Assembly (NCBI GenBank): GCA_027943245.1 | Contig: JANDJZ010000218.1 | Coordinates: forward strand, 1-64,000 | DNA: 64,000 nucleotides | Direction: 5' to 3' | DNA from: Acanthamoeba sp. SK_2022b | Taxonomy: Eukaryota; Discosea; Longamoebia; Acanthamoebidae | Shown here: positions 23,116 through 33,228 of the stretch, in pieces | Layout: every line of letters begins with the position of its first letter | How positions within the stretch are numbered: position 1 is the first letter of the stretch | Made by a program: the position numbers and the translations under genes | Notes under the pieces: generated by a model | What the model saw: the letters and a program-made list of their open reading frames with translations, nothing else | The model's database searches: none | Told to the model about the DNA's origin: nothing

Positions 23116-24702
23116 TTACTCAGGGAGAAGCTCTCGCTGTAGCTCTGCGTAGAGCTCGTCGGGGAGCGAGGTGGGCGGGCCCAACAGCAGGTCCCAGGAG
23201 AAGGCGGGCGACGATGACGGAGAAGGCGGTGAGGGCGAAGTGTCCAGCGAAGGCGGCGAGGGCGTAGTCGAAGAGCCCAGCAAAGGCGGGTCGCTCGTGA
23301 AGCTCTCGCCGGGCATTAGTTGTCCAACCTCCCAATGCTGCGCCAGGCAGACAAAGTGCTTGAACTGCGCACCGACGAGAGCATAGCTTAGTGGGCATAC
23401 GCGGAGCAGTGGGGAGGGCGGAAACCTACGTTGCCTCGGTGATCGTAAAACAGTTGGAGGTTGATCGTGACTCGCCACAACCGGCCATCGCCGCCTCGCA
23501 ACAGCTTCGTCCCTGCCAAGATGTCGCTCACATGCCACGGGTCCCTGGAGTCAGAAGGCAGGGGTCAGCTACGATCAGCCCAGAGAGAAAGAGAGGCTTG
23601 GTGGGTGGCATGCGCACCTGTGTTGCTGGCCTTGATTTTCGGGCCGCATTGCGAACACTGACGAAGTTGGAGTGCCGATCTGTGGCCCAAAAAAATTAAG
23701 AAAGAATTTCGCCCATTTGGTTCCGAAAAAAAAGCGATAAAAAGTAAAAAATCAAAATCAAAAAAAAAAAAAAAAAAAGACGCCCGAAAGCGAAGAAGGC
23801 GCAAGTACGGGCGCGAGCTGGAAGAGCTTGGTAAAGGTCTCGTTAACGTAGGTGAAGACCTTGGTCTGGTGGTCCGGCAGCATCTCCCCCACCATCACCG
23901 GATTCTGCACGCTGTGCCAGTCGCCGAGGATGAAGGGCTTGTCAGGCCCGAACTCGTACTGGTAGAGGAATGGCATGCGGATGCGGGCCTCTCGCAGGCC
24001 GCTGTCCCAGTTCATCATCACCGACGTCGTCGCGTACGGGCCGGGCTTCGAGAAGGGCAGCGGCACGGTCGCGTATCGGTTACGGGCCCTCTTCTTGTCC
24101 TTGGCCCGCTCGTCTTCGTCTTCGTTGCTGCAGGCGCAGGAGTTTAGGCGAACTCTGAGCTGGAGGTTCTCCCTGCGCAGCCTCGCGATCTCGTCCGCCA
24201 TCAGCTGCAGCGCCACCTCGCTGCCCGCACTCGAAAGCTGGAGCTGGCGGTGATGTCCCTGCCGGTGCCGCCGAACCGCGACCTGGTCCTGTCCAATGCC
24301 GCCGCCGATACCGCCGCCGGTGGCACCTCTAAAGGCCGACGTGGTTGGCATGGTGGCGTTGGTCGTCGTCGTCGTCGTCGATGACATCGTCGATGCCGTG
24401 CAGACGCGTGCGTGCTTGGAATGGTAGCGCGGGTCGTTGCGTGATGGGCGGCCCTTCTTGCGCGGCGGCGGGTCGCAGCACTGGTCAGCCCTGCCCTTCC
24501 TCACGCATTGCTGGCATGGTCGCTGCCTGTATGCGCACGGGGCGGGTTTATCAAATAAATAAAATAATGGGAAAAAATAAAAATAATAACTCAAGTGCCG
24601 AGGCCATTGGGTGGCGTACAGGTCGCAGGCTATGTGGGCCGCGCGGCAGCAAGTGCAGGCGGCGCCAGCAGGAACTGGCAGTCTGTGCGCTGTGGTGGCC
24701 AT
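23116..24702 (-). CDS. Zn(2)-Cys(6) binuclear cluster transcription factor
   Basis: From ATG 24702 the N-terminus reads 'CTCCRAAHIACD', then an AT-rich intron (about 24535-24620), then 'RPCQQCVRKGRADQC'. Together these give the six-Cys C-x2-C-x6-C ... C-x2-C-x6-8-C fungal-type cluster, followed by a basic 'PPPRKKGRPSRNDPRYH' linker. A Thr/Gly-rich spacer and a short leucine-heptad helix ('MADEIARLRRENLQLRVRL', a likely dimerisation coil) come next. The last part ('TKVFTYVNETFTKLFQLAP', then 'HVSDILAGTKLLRGGDG') resembles a PAS-type fold. It should be a DNA-binding regulator in the nucleus. The C-terminal tail is Pro/Ser-rich. The gene is divergent from the R3H/F-box gene, with 235 bases between starts. 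The intron upstream of the last exons (about 23545-23805) contains poly(T) and was placed approximately. Confidence 0.83.
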
Positions 24703-24937
24703 CGCGAAAAAACGTTTATGGGGTTGGCGAGGTTCGGGCTCTTCTCCGTCCCGGGGCGTTTCTGAGATTTCGTTTATAGGCCGGTAATTCTAAAATGCCA
24801 CCAACGACAAGAACTTTGAGAACATCTTTGGTCAGGACGCTTTGAGCTGACAAAGAATGTCCGCACCAGAGTTTAGATAACACCATTAATTAGCCTTAAA
24901 AAACAAAAAAAACAAAAAATTACGCGAAGCAAGAAGC

Positions 24938-26223
24938 ATGGGGCGGCGGTGGCGCAGGGACGAGAACGCGGCCACGCTAGAGGGAATGCAGTTGCTCGAA
25001 AGCGTGCTGCAGGATCCTTATCACTGGGTGGGCCTGCTGCTCTCCGTGGACAAGCTAATGAGCGAACTCGTGGTCAACGGGGCAGAGCGCCCCCCGCACC
25101 GCAAGTACATCACATTTGCGCCAATGAATGCCTTCTCTCGCAAGCTCATCCACATCATGGTACAACGCGCACGCCCAGGCCGCCACATGCAAAACATGCG
25201 AAGCACGCTCTCAAACGCGCTCTATTGCGGCGGCAGGCCGAGAGGTATGGCCTGAAGTCGGAGTCGCACTCGGGTGCCACAGTCCGGTACCCGGCATGCT
25301 GTACGTGCTGCTACACCACGATTGAGCTCAAGCGCGTGGTCATCGTGTGGCAGCCCACCGCCCATCCGTACGCCTTCCTTGTCACGCTGTCGTCAAAGTG
25401 TTGGGCGGTAAGGCCCTGGGTCGCTCATCACCGCGCAGGCCGAGCGAGTTGATCGGCGACATCTGTCTGCGCGTGCGGGGCAAGAGACCGCAGACGGACA
25501 CCTCCTTTGGCAAGGGGACCTATCGCTACATCGCCAAAAACGTGCCCGTGTGGGAGAAGAGGCATCGCCATGATGAAGGCAAAGAAGAGGATGAGGAAGA
25601 GGAGAAAGGAGAAGAGGTTTCCTCACAACTGCACACAGCGTTCAACAGCGGCTTCCCGCTCGAGGTAACGTAGGAGGAGCCCTCAGCCCAACTCTGTTCC
25701 TATTGAAGAGGACTGACACTGTTGTGTGTTCTTGCGATCGCCAGCTGCTGATGGCCATCTTCGCTTTCCTGCCTTGTAAAGACCTGGTGTGTGCAGGCCT
25801 CGTTTGCAAAGAGGTGCGACTCCACAAATGCGCACTACTGCCGGACACCTCGTTGTTCACATGTGGGCGATTGTGTGGGGGCAGTGGAACGCGGTATCGC
25901 TGGAGCCTTCGCTCTGGCGAGAGTTGTGCCTATCCAAGCTGCATGCACAGGAGCGACAACGCGGCCATACTCACAATGACGAACCCGAGACCAAGGTGAT
26001 GGTGGGCAAGGACACCAGAAAGACAAAGGAACTGAAGCCCATGTTGAGCGATGACGAGTGGCAACGTATTCGCGACCTGCAGGAATGGCGCGCTTGCTAC
26101 GTTGCGCACTACTGGGAGTGGAGTACGCTCGCTGATCCAAAGGCTCGAGCGCGCCAAGTTCACAGTCTCAAGCACGGCCACAGCTTCCTGGGCAGCGATG
26201 TGTGCCAGCGACCTCATCTTTAA
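24938..26223 (+). CDS. R3H plus F-box protein
   Basis: The ATG at 24938 starts a peptide with an R3H-like single-stranded nucleic-acid-binding domain ('FAPMNAFSRKLIHIM' spliced to 'AERYGLKSESH', with the spaced Arg and His of the R-x3-H motif). A Glu-rich acidic linker (about 25575-25620) separates it from an F-box: 'LELLMAIFAFLPCKDLVCAG', then 'LVCKE' spliced to 'WNAVSLEPSLWRELCLSK'. The F-box would dock on Skp1 of an SCF ubiquitin ligase. The R3H part could recruit RNA or DNA, so the combination suggests ubiquitylation at nucleic acid; that is inference. After the F-box a charged region ('PMLSDDEWQRIRDLQEWRAC') ends at TAA 26221-26223. The 3' end could be spliced differently, because a second frame stays open there. 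Confidence 0.7.
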
Positions 26224-26580
26224 GGTTGGCCTCCTTGTTTTACTTGTGTGACCAGCTCATATCTACAAAGAGGGGCAAGTGTGCTGTAGTGTCTTTATTG
26301 TCCCCCATACGCAGCGTAATGATAGACATCGGTCTCCCCATTCTGTTGGAATGCATGGCATGAGGTGGTATTTCAACGTCGCCAAAAATGGTACCGTCTG
26401 CTCGTGCAAGAGGATGATGGGGGTAGGGGATGCTGGACGGGTGCTCAACTACCTTAAGGAGCGGAGAATGGCCCGCCTCGACGAAAGTTCAAGGGACAGG
26501 TCGGTTATCTTTCTCCTCGTTTGCGGCCAGTATCGCAGGAAGCCTCACCTACACCCTTCAATAGAAAATGCCAGGCGGCC
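26224..26580. other. Gap between R3H/F-box gene and Sin1; exon assignment unclear
   Basis: The plus strand is open in part ('MHGMRWYFNVAKNG', 26354 onward, to about 26500), but I could not join it in frame to the Sin1 exons with a normal-length intron. It may hold the 5' exon of Sin1 or a 3' exon of the F-box gene. Confidence 0.4.
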
Positions 26581-28600
26581 ATGGAGATCTATGGCACCTC
26601 GCCCTTGTCCAGCCTGGGCCTGCCCACGGACGACGAGGAGGTGACGGACGCCACCTACGCCGAGCACTTCCAGCTAACCTGCGCCATGAGCAAACGTGCC
26701 CCGCCCACCTCCTGAGTAATCTGTGTTTGGTGACGCATAGAGCTCATGCACACGGGCAATGAAGTGGTTAGCGAAGAGGAGACCAAGGACGCTCAGTCTG
26801 CGCTGAAGCTTGTCAACTTTGAAGAGCTCAAGAAACAGACGAACGGCTATGTCTTTACTCGAGAAGAAGCTTCCGACAACCAGGGCAACCAGGGTTCGCT
26901 ACTGCGAGTGATGTTTCCGCCATCGCAGCCGGTCAAGCTCGTGCGGCTTCACATGTTTATACAACACACCAACAAGCCTCCCGAGAAAATCGAAGTGGAC
27001 GTGCCCGAGGACTGCAGCGTGGGCAAGGTCGTGGAGATCACAAAGGTGGGCTTGCCCTTTGGAAATCGACACATTCCGTATGTGGACGAGGCCTCGCTAA
27101 ACTGGTCATTACCCACACAGAAAGCCTATGCAGAGAAAAACAAGAGCGCAGGTTCGGTTGTGGATCGGACCTGGATCATGCGCCAAGCAGAGAGCGATGG
27201 AACTGTGGAAGATGACGACCCTCGTATGTCGCCTCCGCTTGCTCTCTTCCTGGCTCTCTTACATGTGGTTTCTCACGCTGGGATGAAATGTGCACAGCGC
27301 TGGACCCCAGGAAGCTCATCCAAGGTTTCCTAAAGATGGGGCCGTCGTTCTCTGTGGAGTGGGCGTCGAGGGGTACGTACCTCGCCGCGATGCATCCCAG
27401 TCATCACATAGAGCTACAAGTCCGAGCGGTTGACATTGACGCTGTGACCAGACCCTTCCAAGTCAGAATCCCGAGGAACCAAGTTGGTCAAGATCGTCCT
27501 ACCCAACTGCAGCTCTCAGGTAATCGCGTTTGAGGCCACGGCGGCTGGGTGGGGCAACGCTCTCATCCGGCCATTGCGCAGACGATGATCTACGACCCCA
27601 CCATGATGGTCTCGGCGCTACTGGGCAAAGTGTGCGAGAGGGATCCGCACATGAACTACACGCCGGCCGAGTACGCCTTAATGTTCGACAACAAGGACGA
27701 GGTTCGCCTTCCCATTGAAACTGGCCATACAGACCATGACCTAATCATCCTCTATCTCTTTCTCTCTCTCTCTCTCTCCTCACTTCAGATGGTCAGCTAT
27801 CCATAACCTTTCGTTGTCTGCGTGCATGATTGCGCGTTCGTGGAGAGGGAGCGCCTGTAGAGCAAGTATGACTGACCACAATACAGATCCCAGGTGACAT
27901 CTGCCTGCGCGACCTGGAGAGTCCAGGAGTGCTGACCCTGCGGCTGACGAAGAGGCAAGCCGAAGCAGAGGACAGTTCGCGCGTGGAGAAGGTTATCTCT
28001 CTCTCTCTCTCTCTCTCTGAAGGAGAGCTTGCCTCCTGCTCTCAACCGACGCCAGATGAAACTGCCAAGAATGTGGCTAACGTGGCTTCATCCCTAGTCG
28101 TACAACGTGGTCAAGTTGAAGAAGTTTCTGCATCAGGAACGCACCATCACCATCGCGCATGACATCATCAAGAACGAGTCCAAGGCCTCTAACAAGGACA
28201 CCAAGAAGGTTCACAGCTCCGCTCCTTTCCAGTAAGACATCACAGCCTTAACTCCCTCTTTGCAGCCCCAACGCATGATCCGAGACGTCAAGTTTGCGGC
28301 GCTCGTCGACAAAAAACCTCGACTGTTCCACCTACAGGTGCGTGCACATTCTCTTTCAATGGCTCGTTGGGCGCGAGTTGACCCACAGACGTGGCCACTC
28401 GTAATCCCCGACGCAGTTCAAAAACGAGGCCAAGGTGTACACGTACAAGGCCCAATCCGAGGCCGAAGCCAGTACGTTTTTGCGACAACACAACCCAGGC
28501 ACCTGACGCGCTTTCCGCTCATCTAAATGATGCGTGTACAGGGGAGATGGTGAGCAAGATTCAATGGAACATGAACAAGGTGGCGTCCACCGCCAACTGA
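26581..28600 (+). CDS. TORC2 subunit Sin1 (CRIM, Ras-binding and PH-like domains)
   Basis: Spliced exons give the Sin1 domain order. A CRIM domain comes first: 'SALKLVNFEELKKQTNG', 'LVRLHMFIQHTNKPPEKIEV', 'VPEDCSVGKVVEIT', 'DPRKLIQGFLKMG'. A Ras-binding-like domain follows: 'GTKLVKIVLPNCSSQ', 'MVSALLGKVCERDPHMNYTP', 'EYALMFDNKDE', 'GDICLRDLESPGVLTLRLTK'. Last is a PH-like domain: 'SYNVVKLKKFLHQERTITI', 'DVKFAALVDKKPRLFHLQ', 'FKNEAKVYTYKAQSEAEA', 'EMVSKIQWNMNKV'. Sin1 is an essential TORC2 subunit that presents AKT/SGK-type kinases and links Ras to TOR in amoebae (Dictyostelium RIP3). The start given, ATG 26581 ('MEIYGTSPLSSLGLPTDDEE'), is the first plausible in-frame Met; upstream exons are likely because Sin1 normally has a longer N-terminus. 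The stop is TGA at 28598-28600. Confidence 0.82.
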
Positions 28601-28737
28601 CAGGCTGGCAGAGAAAAAGGGCCGAAAAATGGGTTGTAAGAAATGAACAGGAAATATACCTCGTGACGATAAGAAAGATAGGGCAGTGTCGTGTTCTGCA
28701 TTTTTCCTTTCATATATCCAGCGCTTGTTTCAACGAC

Positions 28738-30294
<1,557 letters not shown>

Positions 30295-30627
30295 CGCGTT
30301 GTCCCCGCACCCCCCCCGGGGGGCCCCACATGCTTGACTTCCCTGCTGTAGGGAGTGGACTCTCCCTTTCTCGCCTCCTCTCTGCGGCGAGGCCTAGCAA
30401 ATAATGACAAATACTTAACAAATCTGTGTCGGTCCGCGAACTTTTCTGTGAGCACGGGCTTGATGTTAACCGTCGTCGGTCAACATGACCCCGGCGAGGT
30501 ACTGGCCATGACCGCGTCAGATCATCTACCCAAGATGGACGGAGTTGGCAAAGGGCGCCTTCCAATAAGAAAAAAACCGCAAACCTCCCGCGGGGGCTTT
30601 TCGATCTTTCACAAGCAAGAGGGCTGG

Positions 30628-30634
30628 TATAAAA
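30628..30634 (+). promoter_or_regulatory. TATA box of the aldo/keto reductase gene
   Basis: A perfect TATAAAA in GC-rich context (GGCTGGTATAAAACCG), 53 bases upstream of the ATG at 30687. Position fits a core promoter with a very short 5' leader. Confidence 0.6.
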
Positions 30635-30686
30635 CCGTGGCCTGGGTACAATTCCTTTGATCCCTGAGCGAATTAGAAACCACAAC

Positions 30687-31700
30687 ATGACTACTACTCC
30701 TCAACAGACTCACGTCAACATCGTCTTTGGCGCCATGACGATCGGCAGGCCGGACGTGGAGATGACCCGAGTCCGCACTCTCAAAGACACGGCCGCACTC
30801 CTCGACATCTTCCAGGCGCACGGCCACACCGAGGTCGACACTGCGCGCATTTACGGCCAGGGCTCGTCGGAGGAGTACCTGGGCGAGATCGGGTGGCAGG
30901 CGCGAGGGCTCCAGGTGCACACTAAGATCTACCCAACGGCTGGCAGGGGCATGGACAAGGAAAACTGGACTCACAGGCCCGCCCACCTGCGCGAGGCGCT
31001 GATGCGCAGCAAGGCGGCACTGAAGGCTGAACAAGTGGACATGTGGTACCTCCACGGGCCCGACCGCAGCGTGCCGTTCGAGGAGACGCTGCGCGAGGTC
31101 AACAACCTCCACAAAGAAGGCCATTTCCGGCGGTTCGGCATCAGCAACTACATGGCGTGGGAGGTGGCGCAGATCTGTGAGATCTGCGAGAGAAACAACT
31201 GGGTCAAGCCGAGCGTGTACCAGGGCCTCTACCACGCCCTGCACCGCGTGGTCGAACCGGAGCTGTTCCCTTGCCTGCGCCACTACGGACTCGCATTCTA
31301 CTGCTTCCAGCCTCTCGCTGGCGGCTTCCTCACCAACCGATACAACCGCGAGACAGAGGAAGTCGAAGAAGGCTCGCGCTTCGATCCGCACCGGCGGCAG
31401 GGCAAGTACATTCGCATGCGGTACTGGAACGATGCCCATTTCGACGCGCTGGACATCATCAGGCCAGTGGCCAAGAAGCACGGATTGACAGAAGCTGAGT
31501 GCGCCCTGAGATGGCTCACCCACCATTCACTGCTCAAGAGGGAGCACGGCGATTCGATCATCGTGGGAGCGAGCAGTGCGAAGCATCTGGAGGAGAACCT
31601 CGCGGATTGCGAGAAGGGCCCGCTGCCGGAGGAGGTGGTGCAGGCGCTGGACGCCGGGTGGCTGCAGGTGAAGAGTGTGGCGACCAAGTACTGGCATTGA
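30687..31700 (+). CDS. Aldo/keto reductase, AKR7 (aflatoxin aldehyde reductase)-like, intronless
   Basis: A single uninterrupted frame of 337 codons from ATG 30687 to TGA 31698-31700, the usual length for the family. The (beta/alpha)8 signature is complete. 'VFGAMTIG' lies at the barrel entry, and 'EVDTARIYGQGSSEEYLG' carries catalytic Asp and Tyr. 'VHTKIYP' has the Lys, 'VDMWYLHGPDRSVPFEETL' has the His, and 'RFGISNYMAWEV' and 'FYCFQPLAGGFLT' are also conserved. The NADPH-binding end 'IIVGASSAKHLEENL' closes the domain. The 'YLHGPD..P.EETL' form matches AKR7, which reduces dialdehydes and succinic semialdehyde. It is cytosolic by sequence. It is the only long gene here without introns, which may reflect retrocopying, intron loss or transfer. 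Confidence 0.93.
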   Translation: MTTTPQQTHVNIVFGAMTIGRPDVEMTRVRTLKDTAALLDIFQAHGHTEVDTARIYGQGSSEEYLGEIGWQARGLQVHTKIYPTAGRGMDKENWTHRPAHLREALMRSKAALKAEQVDMWYLHGPDRSVPFEETLREVNNLHKEGHFRRFGISNYMAWEVAQICEICERNNWVKPSVYQGLYHALHRVVEPELFPCLRHYGLAFYCFQPLAGGFLTNRYNRETEEVEEGSRFDPHRRQGKYIRMRYWNDAHFDALDIIRPVAKKHGLTEAECALRWLTHHSLLKREHGDSIIVGASSAKHLEENLADCEKGPLPEEVVQALDAGWLQVKSVATKYWH

Positions 31701-32100
31701 GACCTTAGAAGCTCTTGTTAAACCGTCCCAATTTATGGTACTTTTTTGAGAAGTCTTGCTCATCCTTGCCCAGGCTACTGTGTGGCGTTGCGGGACATAC
31801 ACCACGCACACACAGGGAGGTGGGTGAGTCGTGCAGGCCGCGGTGACGCTGATCCAGCAGGAAGGCGGTACCCGCATTTGTGGAGGTAGGCCGAGGAGTA
31901 GAACACAGGATGGCCGTGGCCATTGGGACCTGGTTCTTTTACTGCTTTGTAGCATTGTAACACCACCACATCCTTAAATAGCCAATGCGTGAACAATCAG
32001 GTCACTGGGCCAGAACTTGCTTTACACTCCACCTACCATTGCCATCGCTCAGAGTCGTAGGCTCATTAGCGCAGAAGCCTCCTTGATTGGGCAGCAAAGT

Positions 32101-32110
32101 GATTGGCCAG
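32101..32110 (+). promoter_or_regulatory. GATTGGCCAG element upstream of the relic exon
   Basis: Inverted CCAAT motif (GATTGGCCAG) identical to the one upstream of repeat-protein copy B and nearly the same as that of copy A. Here it lies only about 19 bases before the relic exon. Confidence 0.45.
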
Positions 32111-32128
32111 GCAATTTTCAGGCCAGGT

Positions 32129-32252
32129 GGACACGGACCAGGTCTTTGTGGAAGCGGGAGAGGACCCCAACGAGAGCTTCATCACCCTCAACGCCAGCAT
32201 GCAGCATCGCGTACGCCAACTCCGTTTTGTCCAAGCTTGAAATTCAAAGAAT
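32129..32252 (+). pseudogene. Exon relic of the tandem Trp-repeat membrane protein
   Basis: Nearly base for base the sequence of exon 2 and the start of intron 2 of the downstream gene (compare about 33422-33545). It covers the 'FVEAGD.PNESFITLNAS' codons, the donor GCGTACGCCA and the start of the following intron. The signal-peptide exon is missing: the CCAAT element is followed almost directly by mid-exon sequence. 'GACTAC' of the intact copies is changed to 'GAGGAC', and the 3' end runs into unrelated sequence. No further exons of the gene follow, so it cannot be functional. Confidence 0.8.
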
Positions 32253-33128
32253 GGGGACTGTACACAAAACTTACCCTTGGGCTACCTGCTTTTCCATACC
32301 TTTCAATAAACTGAAAGCTTTTTTTAAAGGCCATGTACGTATATGTGTTTTTATAAATACGTACATAGCCAAATGAGTCATTGTACTTTTTCTTACAAAG
32401 CCCAACTTTGCACCCCACAACCTTTGCCACTCAAAGTCAAAGCTGAGTTTAATGACAACTGCAAAGCCCGTTGACTCTGAACTTAACCAATGGGCAGACT
32501 TGGAAGATAATGCTGCCTTCCCAGCCCACTTGTGGTACTCCATTTTGATGGGCCTGCTGTCCTTTGACTGCTTGGCACCATTGTCACTGTTGTCCTGATG
32601 ATGACAGCCCTCTCTTCCTGGATCAAAGTTGTTCAGTCTCACTTCATCCAAAGCCCAGCACTTAAACTTAGCTCCTGGGCTATGGGTGGCTTTCCATGCT
32701 GATGGATGATGTAGATGAGGATACACAGGACTTCTGGATTGCAGATCATCATTGTGCAGAGGAAGCAGCTTAATGTACACTTCGTCCTTTGCCAATGGGA
32801 GCTCAAGGGCAGCAGCATACCAATTGGCTTGCATCTTGCTTGTGGCTTCTCTTTCCACCCCAACTCAGGTGCTGCATCCTAGGACTGAACCTTCTGGGTA
32901 GAATTCTAGGAGACAGATTTGTAAAGCTAATTTGGAGTGACCAGCCTTGTCCAGTTACCAGCAATCACCCCTCCACAAAGGCATGCAGCTGTTCTGCAAC
33001 AAAGTGCCTAGTTTGAGAAAGATAAAAAGTTTGTGGTTTACTGGGAGCAGCCACATCTGGTGTCAGCTGCCCGCCGCCAACAGTTCTTGGGCACACAAAA
33101 CCTGTTAGCTGAATGGAGTGGATCAAAT

Positions 33129-33137
33129 GATTGGCCA
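33129..33137 (+). promoter_or_regulatory. GATTGGCCA element, copy A promoter
   Basis: Inverted CCAAT box 100 bases upstream of the copy A start codon, shared with copy B and the relic. Confidence 0.45.
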
Positions 33138-33228
33138 CCTATTTCGCGGCCAAGGAAAAAGAGACGACTTGCCCATTGTACATATACAAGTTTTTTACAT
33201 CTGCTCGCCCACACGTCCACTACGTACT

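Larger units (their letters stand above)
31701..33228. other. AT-richer flank of the tandem repeat-protein genes
   Basis: 1.5 kb without an intact gene. It contains the exon fragment described separately at 32129-32252. A 195-codon minus-strand frame (32271-32858) reads plausible but matches no family I know. GC content and codon texture differ from the flanking genes. The final 100 bases before 33229 hold a CCAAT-type element. Confidence 0.5.

Noticed and set aside
32271..32858. 195-codon minus-strand frame beside the relic exon
   Set aside because: No domain or homology was recognised, and it lies in AT-rich sequence outside intron-exon texture; not enough to call a gene.
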